Source: a virus. From it: DNA of 26,168 nucleotides. The stretch covers positions 1 through 26,168 of the IMG/VR virus record IMGVR_UViG_3300009285_000726, one strand, 5' to 3'. Position 1 is the first letter of the stretch, and every line of letters starts with the position of its first letter. The translations under genes were made by a program, and so were the position numbers. The notes beneath the pieces are model-generated. The model ran no database searches. It worked only from the letters and a program-made list of their open reading frames with translations, and was not told the DNA's origin. Below are positions 7,680-16,420 of this stretch, piece after piece.

Positions 7680-10646
7680 ATGAACTTGACTGATTTAGCC
7701 CAACGTTCGGAGCAGATGCGGCTGCAAGTGGGCGGAGCAAAGCCAGGGTATGATAGTCTCCTTCAGGCGGCCCAAGAGCCAAGAGAAGACTACGGCCCAC
7801 TAGATTTCCTGTCGGGTGCAGAGCTTCCAAAGACAAGTGAGCTGGGGACTAGCTTGGATCTCGATCGTAGACAGAGAATCGCCGAGCGGGCAGCAGAGAC
7901 TGAGCTTCGTCGGGCAGAGCGGGACTTTGCTCGAATGGGGAAGATGGAGGATTGGGATGAGTATAAGGAAAAGCGTGGAAGAGTCGGCCTATGGGGGACG
8001 CTGAGCTACGCTGGAGAGCGCACGTTGACTCCAGCGTTTGATCTACTAAGCATAGGGAACTACAGCACTGCTGGCTTTGTAGACGAAATGCTGAAGACCG
8101 GAAGCGTGTGGGAGGGGTTCAAGCAAGCTGGAAGAGAATTCGCCAACGCGTTGCCTTGGGTAGAAGTCACAGAGGCGCGGAGGCCGAGCTTTGTTGATGT
8201 GTTCAAGGAGCAAGGTTTTAGCCGCTGGGGCGCGTGGACAGGAGGGTTGGTGCTGGACATGGTCCTGGACCCAGTGAACTTAATCCCCGGCGCGATGCTG
8301 GCGAAGGGAGCAAAAGCTGGCGGTGCAGGCCTACTGAGGCACTCTGGGCCGATCAAGCGCGGGCTCGACTTTCTGTTTACTCCGCATAGAGAGATAGCCC
8401 GCTTAGGTGAGGCCGGAGAAGCCGTGCTGGAACACTACGGACATGCAGTGACCAAGCGGGAGGCAGATCAAGTCCGCTTGGTGGGAAAGGTAGACCAGCT
8501 ATTTGCTGCCCTGCAGCCGCACGAGCGGATATTGTTTGGTACGTTTATGGACAGCCCCGTGAAGTTCGACAAGCAGCTGAATGAATTCGTTCAGGCTGGA
8601 GCGGTCAAGGCAGCTGATCTGCCGGCGTTACGGCAGTCTTTTCAGGATATAAACGACTACACAGACTCACTATTCTTTGAGTTGAGGGCCAAAGGCTTGA
8701 TCGACAACAGCATGTATAGGCAGTTCTACCTACATGGAATGGAAGCGTTGGACCCTCGCATGCGTCGGGCGCAGAGCAAAGCGGTAGCACAACGTAGCCC
8801 GCAGATGGTGTCACAGAGTGTACTGAACACGTTGGCTGGACCGGGTGTGACAAAGCAGAAAAAGCACGACACAATCGCGGAAAGGCTGGAGCTTACTCTG
8901 TCAGGGAAGCTAAGAGTCAACGGCGAGGTTTTGTCTACTGAGATGGACATAGGCAATAACTTACGTAAGCTTACCGCTGATCACGTGGGTTGGCTCGTGT
9001 CGCACCAGTTTTTGAACAACGTGATAAACGATGGCAGAATTGCCGCGAAGGTTGTAGGCGGTCCAGCGCAGTTCGCAAAGCCTGCTACGTGGAACCGCAT
9101 GAAGGAAGCTATCCGCTCATCCCAGCCAGGATATGATGTACTTGAGGTCACACAAAAGAAGCGCAGCAAGAGTGGAGGGGTGGTAGATAGCGTCGTTGGG
9201 GCGTTCGTTCTTCCAAAACCGATCGTAGACTTTGTCACCAAAGCTGATACCCTGTTAAAGAACGAGGGCGATATAGCGCGGCTGTTCGACGCAGCAGACA
9301 AGTGGATGCAGGTCTGGCGAGGGTACGCCTTACTGAGCCCCGGATACCACGCGAGAAACACCATCTCAGGCTTGATAACCAACTGGCTATCGGGGGTTGG
9401 CGCGAGTAAGCCTTGGGGAAGCGCTGGGATACAAGTGCCCACAGGAAAGTTTCTGCTTAGACATTTGCAGGCACTGCATGTTCAGTCTCAGATTGAGGGG
9501 CTTGGCAAGATGCCACGGCCGCTAGAGATAGCTGCTGCTCGTTTGACTGGACTGATTGGGCGACCTCTTGTTGCACCGAGAATCGTACGAGGAGGAAAGC
9601 TAGTCTCTGTTGAGGAGATATATAGCAAGGCACAAGAATACGGCGTGGTGCAGAACCTATCTAAGCTGTTTGATCTACCCGACGAAGCAGTACGTTCAGT
9701 CTGGGAGGGTATAGATCCAGCCATCACTGCACGACTCAGCAGGAGCGGCACTTTTGATCCTACGCTAAAAGCGGCAATGTCGCTACAGCCAGGAAAGCGA
9801 CCTATTCTGGAGTCAGCTAACCGGCACTTTGGAACAGAAGGCGTGGCAATCAAGGCAAATAGAGCCGTTGGTGCTACAATAGAAAACAACCTTCGTCTAG
9901 CTTTGTTTATTGATCGCTTGGATAAGGGAGCTGACTGGCTGGAGGCTGCACAGGCGACGAAGACGTGGCACATTGACTACAGGAATATAACAGAGGTGGA
10001 GAAGAAAGCGTTTCGGTTCATGCTGCCGTTCTACACGTGGTCTCGCTTTATGGTTCCCCGGATGTTCATGGCCATGCTGGAGAATCCTGGTCGGGTGGCA
10101 AAGATTCCCAAGGCTGAGGCTGCAATGCATAGGCTAAGTGAGGACTACAAGGACCTTCCTACGCCGGACTATTATGATGAAGTTCGAATGGTGCAACTTC
10201 CGTTGGTGCGGAACAGTAAGCCTTTGGGAGTAATAATAGACTCCCCGATTTTAGAGTTGAACAGACTGAACAAGGACGATGTTCTGTCAAGCATGAATCC
10301 GTTCATTAAGCGTGTGTTCGAGAGTATTCCCGCGCGAGGGATGAACTTCTTCACTGGAGCTCAGGAGGAAGCGTTCCCTGGGCAGGAGAGCGAAGCTATT
10401 CCGGGGATCAGCCGTAGCACAGAGGCCACGCTGAGTGCCTTCTTTCCACCAGCTGGGAAGATCATTCGGATGAGGAAAGCTGCCAAGCTGGGGCAAGCGG
10501 GAGAGCAGCTCTTTAGCGAGTTTACTGGGCTACGTGTGAAGCTTCTCGACGTTCGTCGCGTCCTTCGCGCGCAGACGTTCGAGAGGCGGCAGCTAGCCCG
10601 AGACTTCAGGCGCCGCCTGGAGCAGGATGCGAAGGTGGAGGAGTAG
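7680..10646 (+). CDS. Large virion-type protein, putative internal or ejection protein (988 aa)
   Basis: I chose ATG 7680, behind GGAGAAGGG; an in-frame TTG at 7656 lies inside junction repeat 2 and is unlikely. The protein is long and helical. An amphipathic/hydrophobic Trp- and Gly-rich segment lies near residues 150-220. A stretch around residues 545-570 (RGYALLSPGYHARNTISG) is followed near residue 780 by FMLPFYTWSRFMVPRMF. That aromatic signature recalls large structural proteins of other phages (from memory, not searched). The C-terminus is strongly basic. It is the last gene of the rightward block, and no catalytic motif is seen. A DNA-ejection or internal-core role is inferred from size, hydrophobic patches and neighbours; a large polyvalent-type protein is the alternative. 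Confidence 0.82.
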   Translation: MNLTDLAQRSEQMRLQVGGAKPGYDSLLQAAQEPREDYGPLDFLSGAELPKTSELGTSLDLDRRQRIAERAAETELRRAERDFARMGKMEDWDEYKEKRGRVGLWGTLSYAGERTLTPAFDLLSIGNYSTAGFVDEMLKTGSVWEGFKQAGREFANALPWVEVTEARRPSFVDVFKEQGFSRWGAWTGGLVLDMVLDPVNLIPGAMLAKGAKAGGAGLLRHSGPIKRGLDFLFTPHREIARLGEAGEAVLEHYGHAVTKREADQVRLVGKVDQLFAALQPHERILFGTFMDSPVKFDKQLNEFVQAGAVKAADLPALRQSFQDINDYTDSLFFELRAKGLIDNSMYRQFYLHGMEALDPRMRRAQSKAVAQRSPQMVSQSVLNTLAGPGVTKQKKHDTIAERLELTLSGKLRVNGEVLSTEMDIGNNLRKLTADHVGWLVSHQFLNNVINDGRIAAKVVGGPAQFAKPATWNRMKEAIRSSQPGYDVLEVTQKKRSKSGGVVDSVVGAFVLPKPIVDFVTKADTLLKNEGDIARLFDAADKWMQVWRGYALLSPGYHARNTISGLITNWLSGVGASKPWGSAGIQVPTGKFLLRHLQALHVQSQIEGLGKMPRPLEIAAARLTGLIGRPLVAPRIVRGGKLVSVEEIYSKAQEYGVVQNLSKLFDLPDEAVRSVWEGIDPAITARLSRSGTFDPTLKAAMSLQPGKRPILESANRHFGTEGVAIKANRAVGATIENNLRLALFIDRLDKGADWLEAAQATKTWHIDYRNITEVEKKAFRFMLPFYTWSRFMVPRMFMAMLENPGRVAKIPKAEAAMHRLSEDYKDLPTPDYYDEVRMVQLPLVRNSKPLGVIIDSPILELNRLNKDDVLSSMNPFIKRVFESIPARGMNFFTGAQEEAFPGQESEAIPGISRSTEATLSAFFPPAGKIIRMRKAAKLGQAGEQLFSEFTGLRVKLLDVRRVLRAQTFERRQLARDFRRRLEQDAKVEE

Positions 10647-10680
10647 CCCCAGACGTGCCGCTATAGCTCGACCTCTAGGG

Positions 10681-10703
10681 CTTCGTACCAAGATGTTACA
10701 GAG
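10681..10703 (-). repeat. Junction repeat copy 3, at the convergent gene end
   Basis: On the - strand: CTCTGTA, centre ACATCTTGG, right arm TACGAAG. The endolysin stop TAA (10698-10696) lies inside the left arm/centre. No gene follows on this strand, and this is the only copy in which GGAG has decayed to GAAG. That fits the idea that GGAG is kept elsewhere because it is a ribosome binding site. Confidence 0.8.
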
Positions 10704-11238
10704 CCGAGCACGTACGCAGCGCGTGCTCGACTTCTGCTGGGGATTCAAAGTGGGTTAATGGAGAGCGTTTAGCCACGAATTGAACGTGCGGAAACTCACA
10801 AAAGCTAGTCCAGCTCCCCGCCCAGGTCAAGCCAAGATACTGAGCAGCCTGGCCATAGACTTGCCACTCGGGAGCACTAGCATCCCAGAGGAACTTTCCT
10901 CCAACAAATGGAGCTCCATCCACGGCGAGCCCATATTGGTGAAAGCTTTCCCCGGGGGCTGCATTGGTGATGTGCGCTCCTAACTTTCCCGCTTGAGGCC
11001 CCACGGACAGTAAAGACTCGGCCAAGAATGGGAATCCACGATCCGTGAGCGATTGGGCACGCTGGGCCACCTCCCTTCTCGTGCGCGAGCGCCGGAAAAG
11101 TTTGGCCTGCTCAGTGCAGGTGCGAACCGTGCAGTAAATCCGGATCTCCAGTCCCTGCTGCTCACAAAGACGGAGAAGTTCCTGGCACGCAATGTGAAAC
11201 TGGGGGTGCAAAGATCCAAGCGAGCTTGTGTATTGCAC
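10696..11238 (-). CDS. Endolysin, peptidase M15 type (180 aa)
   Basis: Zinc peptidase of the VanY / L-alanyl-D-glutamate or D-Ala-D-Ala peptidase group (Peptidase_M15_4-like, as in T5 endolysin), expected to cut peptidoglycan cross-links or stem peptides for host lysis. The SxHxxGxAxD motif is present as SFHQYGLAVD (zinc ligands His100 and Asp107), and ExPH as EFPH (Glu148 catalytic, His151 third ligand). There is no signal peptide, so export would need a holin, and no separate cell-wall-binding domain, as is usual for this length. GTG start 6 nt after GGGAGG, overlapping the stop of the upstream ATPase gene by one base (TAGTG). It is the last gene of the leftward operon. No holin is adjacent; the two tiny membrane peptides near 21.7 kb are candidates. 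Confidence 0.9.
   Translation of the reverse strand: MQYTSSLGSLHPQFHIACQELLRLCEQQGLEIRIYCTVRTCTEQAKLFRRSRTRREVAQRAQSLTDRGFPFLAESLLSVGPQAGKLGAHITNAAPGESFHQYGLAVDGAPFVGGKFLWDASAPEWQVYGQAAQYLGLTWAGSWTSFCEFPHVQFVAKRSPLTHFESPAEVEHALRTCSAL
10705..10729 (-). terminator. Possible hairpin at the end of the endolysin gene
   Basis: Perfect 8-bp arms CGAGCACG and CGTGCTCG enclose 9 nt, within the last codons of the endolysin gene and next to junction repeat 3, where the two transcription blocks converge. There is no clear T-run on either side, so a terminator function is only suggested by position. Confidence 0.25.
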
Positions 11239-12404
11239 TATGTCCTCCCGCGGTAGAGAACGACCTTGTTTATCACGTCTATTTGGATTAGCTTTTGCTG
11301 CTCTAAGGCAGCCAGTGCCTCGCCAATCTGACTATGCGTGGCGTCGTTAGCGAACGCCACAGCAATGTCCGACACTGACAACTGCCCTGAAGCCTGAAGC
11401 ATGTTTCGCATTCGTGACTGGACGCTGGCTAGCGGATTCGCCCCAATCCCTGAAAACACAGATGGCATATCTTTCTCAACCTCGTCAAGTGTGTTAATCG
11501 CACGCTCTAGGTCGCATACATCTATCAGCATGGTTTCCGTGCGCGCCGCGGAGTATATCATGCTCAGCTTAAACAGATGGTTTGGCCGACGTTGGGTATA
11601 GTATTCCAGCCGACTATCTTTGAAAGGTGGATGGTCTTCCGTGTCCATCCGCCAACGTGCATACAGATCGTCAAAAGCTGTAGCTGTGCTGTATGGACCA
11701 TACAACAGATGAATCCGTCCAAGGTCGGCCAGAAGTAGTTCACCTATTTTCTTTTGTTCTTCGCTAAGGGTAGGCTTGACAACGATCTTGCCCTTCTGAG
11801 TAGCGTGCACAAACACGACTCTACTGGTAAACCCCGAGCCAATGAACCCTTGTGGGACAGCAGCTTGAAGCTGCGCTGGTGTAGTTGCCCCAATGAGGTT
11901 GAGCCAAACGTTCTGTATCTCTTCTCTTCCACGTGACAGTGTGTCGTAGACAAAGTGAGACTCACAGTCGTACAGCTTGCATAACATGGCCAGCAGCTCC
12001 ATGTTTTCATACCCAAGAAAGACGGTGAGCTCAGAACTAAACACAGTTAAACTTGAGTGGTAAATCGGCAGCCCGTTAGGAGGCGTAACCATGGCTTCAG
12101 ACTCAATCAGGGCGCGCACAATAGCTTGCCGGCTGGACTCGTCAGCAGAAACACGGATGCCTAGCTTGTCGAGAAATACCCTACTGAACCGCAACGCTGT
12201 CCCCTTGCGTGTAGCGGGAGTGCCGATTAGCACGACAAACATGTTTGGGTAGAAAGTCTCCGTTCCCCATTCAAGCCAACACCGCCGCTGAAGAACGCTG
12301 GCTATAGTAGAGATTGCCGCCCATCGGTGGTATATTTCTGGTGGCTCTGTGTTTTCTGTGAAGAACATGTAGCTATCAACCCAGTTCTCCAGCTGTCGAG
12401 ACAT
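11238..12404 (-). CDS. DUF3987-type P-loop ATPase, replication protein (388 aa)
   Basis: The N-terminus (NWVDSYMFFTENTEPPEIYHRW) and the P-loop variant GTPATRKGT (residues 61-69) are typical of DUF3987 / primase-helicase-associated ATPases of phages and plasmids. They are thought to act as the replicative helicase or its loader at the fork. Around residues 110-180 it has the conserved SSELTVFL block and a 'NLIGATTPAQL' strand. The last 60 residues look like a winged-helix DNA-binding tail. No primase domain is seen in this protein or elsewhere in the window. ATG overlaps the polymerase gene by 29 bp; a half-copy of the junction repeat (TTACGGAG, 12422-12415 on the - strand) lies just upstream. 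The family assignment is fairly secure; helicase activity is inferred. Confidence 0.82.
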   Translation of the reverse strand: MSRQLENWVDSYMFFTENTEPPEIYHRWAAISTIASVLQRRCWLEWGTETFYPNMFVVLIGTPATRKGTALRFSRVFLDKLGIRVSADESSRQAIVRALIESEAMVTPPNGLPIYHSSLTVFSSELTVFLGYENMELLAMLCKLYDCESHFVYDTLSRGREEIQNVWLNLIGATTPAQLQAAVPQGFIGSGFTSRVVFVHATQKGKIVVKPTLSEEQKKIGELLLADLGRIHLLYGPYSTATAFDDLYARWRMDTEDHPPFKDSRLEYYTQRRPNHLFKLSMIYSAARTETMLIDVCDLERAINTLDEVEKDMPSVFSGIGANPLASVQSRMRNMLQASGQLSVSDIAVAFANDATHSQIGEALAALEQQKLIQIDVINKVVLYRGRT

Positions 12405-14766
12405 AAATAGCTAGCTCCGTAAGAAGCTGCTCACGTGGAGCAGTCATTTCGTCGGCTTTCCACTTAAGCATAGACTTCTTATTGAAGGTGAATCCAAGCT
12501 CCGTGTCCACGGGGATAAAGAAGCTACGGTCTTTCCATGTTATCGGCGTCTCCAAGCTAGCCTTAACAAGCTGTATGATGTCTAAGGCAGCAGGGAGCCC
12601 AAGGCTAAGTGGAAGCTGATAGCGGATAGAGTCATGGATGGTATTGAGGAAGACTACAGGGGAAAACAGATCCTGACGGGAGTAGAGATAGAGCACCCCG
12701 TAGCGGTTCATCAAGTCAGCAATGGTGGATTGCGGAATGAATGAGTAAGCGACTTTGAACAGATCGAGCCCCCAGCGGTCGAGGAAAGTTCTACGCCGGC
12801 CAAAGCAGTTAACCAAGGTACGACTGTTTTGGGAAAGCTCATAACGAACGGAGGCATGCCACTCACGGATAGCAGGGTAGACACGATGGTAGCTGTCAAG
12901 AACGAACTTAGCATCGGATGCAGACAGCTGGTAGTACCGTGCAAACTCTCCAGCAGTGATATCGTAGTTTGCAGAGTGATTCCCCCGTTTTCCACCTTCT
13001 CTCATTTCTTCTGTAACAGCTGACATAGGGACGTTGTATATCAGGCTGGCAGTCTGCTTGTGGATATCTATGCCCTGCTCAAAGGCTGAAATCATTCGAT
13101 CTTCCCCTGAGACATATGCAACCACGCGGTTCTCTGCTTGCCCAAGGTCTTGGTTCACAAGGATGTATCCAGGGTCTGAGTGCATAAGCCTCTGCATGTC
13201 TGGCGGGACGTTCTGAAAGTTTCCCCCTGTACCCTGGAGGGTCTTTGAGCTACTAATCCTCCCTTGTGCGGTGCCTACCGGGTTGAACGAACACCGCATC
13301 CGGCCGTCCTGGTCCAGCTGCATCTTATAGTACGTCTCAAGCATCTTACGCTCGTGACGTAGGTTTAATATAAGCTGGGCTTCAGGAACTCCCTTAGAGG
13401 CGATGGCTTTAAGTGCCTTATCGTCAACGGTGACGCGGCCACCTTTGGTATGTGCACGAAGGCGCTTGTCTACATAGAAGTATTTCTGAAGCTGTGGACT
13501 GGAGCCGACATTTAGCTCTCGACCACATATAGCATTAAGCTGGGATTGCATCTTGCTTATTCGTTCGGAGCACTCTTGGGCAGCAGTGGCCATCCCAGCG
13601 GTGTTTATCCTAATACCTTTGTTGCCGGCGTAGACTAGCGGATGGATTAGGCTCTTCTGCTGGAGATATGCTGGCCAGTTGCCGACCCTGTGTAGCTCGG
13701 CTTCTTGCTGCGGCCAGATCTCCATAAGCACGGCTGAATCCATCGCGTTGTACCGACGAAAGATCTCCTCTGAGCCGAAGGGATTCTTGAACCACTCCTT
13801 TCCGTCGTCCTTATAGTAGGGTTCTCCATGACAGTAGACCGAGGTAAGAAAATCCAGCCCCTTAGGGAAGTCAGGGAAGAGCACTCCCTGGGCGACCATA
13901 GTATCATGAAGAGGATTGGTAACTATGTTGTACTTGCTATAAAGGAACGTGGCGTCAAAGGCAAGGTTCTGACCAATCTTGGTCACGCGGGGATTTTCAA
14001 GGAACTCAGCAAGAGCAAGCATAACCTCAAGCTCGGCATCTGGGCTCCAGTAATCCGACGCGCCATCAACGAAAGGAATACACATTGCGAGGACTGGGCT
14101 GGCAGCTAGAGAGATATGACTAAGCTCGTGCCCACGGGTCTCAATGTCATAAGCAGCAGTTGGTAACGTCCCGCAATGCCGAATGAAATCTAGTGCTTCA
14201 TGAAGACGTGGCTGGAGTATTAGCTCCCGTTGGAGGAGTCTAAGTTCAGGGAAATGCATCTGCTCTTTAGCGAGCCGAAAGGCGTGGGCAATGGGGTAGC
14301 GAAACAGGTACTCTCGAAGAGCAGCTGCTGGATGCACACAGGGCATGACTTTGCGACCACCAAGGACCTCACTGCGTAGTAGCGAGCCGCTTCTCTTGGT
14401 GATCGCGTGCTTGCCCGTTAGGGCATAGGTGGGAACATTGCCCAGGGTGATGATGAGGTTAGCCGTGGTCTGGCTTAAGCGGGAGATGAGTGCGTCCCGT
14501 TGTGTAATATAGGTCTGGCTCTCCTTGACACGGCTTGAAGAGAAGGTAATATACGGGGTTAGATCGTTCCGTTCTGGACGGAACTGGAACACGTTGTCTA
14601 GGTAGCATTGGTCACGCTGGATTCCGGCAGACGTAAGAAGCTGGTTTAGAAGACTCCCAGCTGGACCAACGAACGCACCTCCAAGGCGCTCTTCTTCGGC
14701 ACCTGGTGCCTCGCCGATTAGGACGAGAGAGGAGTTTACAGCGCCGGAGAGATACAGTGGATTCAT
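12376..14766 (-). CDS. Uracil-DNA glycosylase / family A DNA polymerase fusion (796 aa)
   Basis: Residues about 1-190 form a family 4-like uracil-DNA glycosylase: IGEAPGAEEERLGGAFVG matches the GE(A/G)PG...G.PFVG motif, and HPAA the HP(S/A) motif. Residues about 200-370 are a 3'-5' exonuclease (YDIET near 206, NLAFD, YNAMD). The rest is a Pol I-type polymerase with motif A as DLGQAENR (near 540), motif B as NHSANYD (near 596) and motif C as HDS (near 709). Tyr takes the place of E. coli Phe762, His that of Lys758, and Asp follows where Gly is usual. The four cysteines that hold the Fe-S cluster in family 4 glycosylases appear to be absent. ATG 14766 was chosen because AGGAGG lies 7 nt upstream; the frame is open further upstream but overlaps the 66-aa gene. 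Role: genome replication with in-built uracil recognition. Confidence 0.92.
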   Translation of the reverse strand: MNPLYLSGAVNSSLVLIGEAPGAEEERLGGAFVGPAGSLLNQLLTSAGIQRDQCYLDNVFQFRPERNDLTPYITFSSSRVKESQTYITQRDALISRLSQTTANLIITLGNVPTYALTGKHAITKRSGSLLRSEVLGGRKVMPCVHPAAALREYLFRYPIAHAFRLAKEQMHFPELRLLQRELILQPRLHEALDFIRHCGTLPTAAYDIETRGHELSHISLAASPVLAMCIPFVDGASDYWSPDAELEVMLALAEFLENPRVTKIGQNLAFDATFLYSKYNIVTNPLHDTMVAQGVLFPDFPKGLDFLTSVYCHGEPYYKDDGKEWFKNPFGSEEIFRRYNAMDSAVLMEIWPQQEAELHRVGNWPAYLQQKSLIHPLVYAGNKGIRINTAGMATAAQECSERISKMQSQLNAICGRELNVGSSPQLQKYFYVDKRLRAHTKGGRVTVDDKALKAIASKGVPEAQLILNLRHERKMLETYYKMQLDQDGRMRCSFNPVGTAQGRISSSKTLQGTGGNFQNVPPDMQRLMHSDPGYILVNQDLGQAENRVVAYVSGEDRMISAFEQGIDIHKQTASLIYNVPMSAVTEEMREGGKRGNHSANYDITAGEFARYYQLSASDAKFVLDSYHRVYPAIREWHASVRYELSQNSRTLVNCFGRRRTFLDRWGLDLFKVAYSFIPQSTIADLMNRYGVLYLYSRQDLFSPVVFLNTIHDSIRYQLPLSLGLPAALDIIQLVKASLETPITWKDRSFFIPVDTELGFTFNKKSMLKWKADEMTAPREQLLTELAIYVSTAGELG

Positions 14767-14795
14767 TACGCCCTCCTGTGTAGACTCTATCGACG

Positions 14796-14996
14796 TCAGC
14801 TGCATTCATTTTGCCGCCCCTCCTCTTGCCGGTAGCGCACGTGCTCACACCAGCTGCTGAAGTCCATTCCCTGCTTAGCCTTAGTCTCCTTTCTCTTGCG
14901 GGCTAGAAGCAGCGAGATGGCCGGAGCATGGTCTTCCCGCCGTGTAGGGCTAAGCTTAGCCAGTCGCTGGTCAATCTCCGCTATGGTTGGTTTCAT
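14796..14996 (-). CDS. Hypothetical 66-aa basic protein
   Basis: ATG overlaps the stop of the ParB-methyltransferase gene (ATGA, 14996-14993), with GGAGAGG from junction repeat 4 as ribosome binding site. The protein is short, charged and Lys/Arg-rich in its middle (LLLARKRKETKAKQG), with a Trp-Cys-Glu-His stretch near the C-terminus. No family is recognised. It lies between the methyltransferase and polymerase genes, so a small accessory role in replication is possible but unsupported. Confidence 0.7.
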   Translation of the reverse strand: MKPTIAEIDQRLAKLSPTRREDHAPAISLLLARKRKETKAKQGMDFSSWCEHVRYRQEEGRQNECS

Positions 14997-16420
14997 TTCA
15001 TCCTCTCCGTAACATCTTGGTACGGAGTATCCTTTGGGCCGTAGCTCTTGAATTCTTTCAGCTTTCCTTCCATGACCTTTCTAGTGAAAGTCGGCTTAAA
15101 CACATCCCCATGTATCTCCCAGCCGACCCCACTGCAACCAGCGTTGTTCACTGCCAGCAGTGTGTTACCTGAGCCAAGAAATGGGACTAACACACGGTCG
15201 TTTGGCGCGATGAAAGTGTCAATGATCTCGGTGAGTAACTCAACTGGCCGCTCCGTAGAATGGGACTTGTCCTCGCTAAACAAAGGTTTGAACGGAAACA
15301 CATTCGAATGGCCCGGGCGGCGCAGGGTGGCCGAGCCTTTGCTGGCATATATGAATGTCTCATAGCAGCTAGCCAGTGTAAAGTCAGGATTGTGGGTCTG
15401 TCCAGCAAAGTTTAGCTTGTACCAGATTGCTGGGGCGGGCCGTGGAGAGAAGCCAGCGGCTTCGAGCTTTTCTCCTACTGTGTCTCTCCACTGCCAGCTG
15501 CACCAAACAATGATCCAACTGATCGGGAATGCCACACGAAAGCATTCAGTGAACAGGCGCTCGAGAAACATAGGGTAATCAGCATCTGCAACCTCTGTAT
15601 AGTTACCGTGCATTCTCTCTGCACCCCTCTTTACATGATGTAGATCTATCCCGTACGGAGGGTCTACTTCGATCAGCTGGAAGTTGCTGGCTGGGACAAC
15701 TGGAACCCCCTCAAAGAAGTCTCCGCAAATGTATTCGTTGACCAGCACGCGCCGGACGTAGTCATCACCTTTTTCTGCAACAGTTTCCTCAAATTTCTTG
15801 GCTACTTTCTTGTCGTGATCGTGGCGCTCTAGTCGCTTAAGAGTTCGAAGGGCTTCACTTTTGGTCTTGGCCAGCCTTTTCAGTGTGTCACCGTACTTTT
15901 CTAGCCCCCGAGCTAGGTATCTATCTCGGCTTACAGACATGGGACTAACTTGAAGGATCTTCGCGGTATCTGCAGCTGAGTGCCCAGCGCTTGGGCCGGC
16001 CGCCACACCGAAGCGCTCAACTTGGAGTCGGTGAATCTGCTCGGTAAGCCAAACTTCCTCAGGCCAGGTAAGATCCGCGCGTTGGACATTCTCCATCAGC
16101 TCAATCTCTCGGGTGTCCAGCTCAGACAGGTAATCTGGATAAACGCGACAGGGGATTGTTTGGATCTGTGCGAACACAGCAGCAGAAAAGCGCCTCCCGC
16201 CAGCAAGCAAGAAGAAAGGCTTCGTGGACCCTGGAGGCTGGTGCTTGACCGCGATGGGCTGGATAACTCCGCGCTTTCGGAAGTCTTCCGCCAAAAGAGC
16301 TAGGTCCTTGTAGTTCTTCCGCGCACGATCTCCAAACTCAATGTCTGACACGGAAACGTTGAGTAGCTCTACTGGGGCGTTAGCTAGATCCGGTGTGCTA
16401 TTCAGGGAGGGAGTTTCCAC
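14993..16420 (-). CDS. ParB-like nuclease domain / DNA methyltransferase fusion (475 aa)
   Basis: Residues about 18-115 are a ParB/sulfiredoxin-like domain (GGRRFSAA; ENVQRADLTWPEE), followed by a helical HTH-like region to about 200. Residues about 230-455 are an amino-methyltransferase with DPPYG near 253 (motif IV) preceding FLGSG near 414 (motif I, SAM binding). This order is typical of beta-group N6-adenine or N4-cytosine enzymes. Such fusions are known from phages and mobile elements and are thought to methylate phage DNA, with the ParB part helping target it. GTG start 8 nt after GGAG. Most likely a genome-protecting or regulatory modification enzyme with no cognate restriction enzyme in view. 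Site specificity cannot be read from the sequence. Confidence 0.9.
   Translation of the reverse strand: METPSLNSTPDLANAPVELLNVSVSDIEFGDRARKNYKDLALLAEDFRKRGVIQPIAVKHQPPGSTKPFFLLAGGRRFSAAVFAQIQTIPCRVYPDYLSELDTREIELMENVQRADLTWPEEVWLTEQIHRLQVERFGVAAGPSAGHSAADTAKILQVSPMSVSRDRYLARGLEKYGDTLKRLAKTKSEALRTLKRLERHDHDKKVAKKFEETVAEKGDDYVRRVLVNEYICGDFFEGVPVVPASNFQLIEVDPPYGIDLHHVKRGAERMHGNYTEVADADYPMFLERLFTECFRVAFPISWIIVWCSWQWRDTVGEKLEAAGFSPRPAPAIWYKLNFAGQTHNPDFTLASCYETFIYASKGSATLRRPGHSNVFPFKPLFSEDKSHSTERPVELLTEIIDTFIAPNDRVLVPFLGSGNTLLAVNNAGCSGVGWEIHGDVFKPTFTRKVMEGKLKEFKSYGPKDTPYQDVTERMK
15005..15027 (-). repeat. Junction repeat copy 4, inside the 3' end of the ParB-methyltransferase gene
   Basis: Perfect arms CTCCGTA and TACGGAG around CCAAGATGT (read on the - strand). 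Unlike other copies it is translated: it encodes the residues YQDVTE near the C-terminus of the upstream protein. The stop then overlaps the next ATG, and the GGAGAGG that follows serves the 66-aa gene. Confidence 0.85.

Noticed and set aside
12415-12422. Ninth junction repeat before the DUF3987 gene
   Set aside because: Only the half-site TTACGGAG is present, inside polymerase codons, and the left arm and centre are missing; chance is likely.
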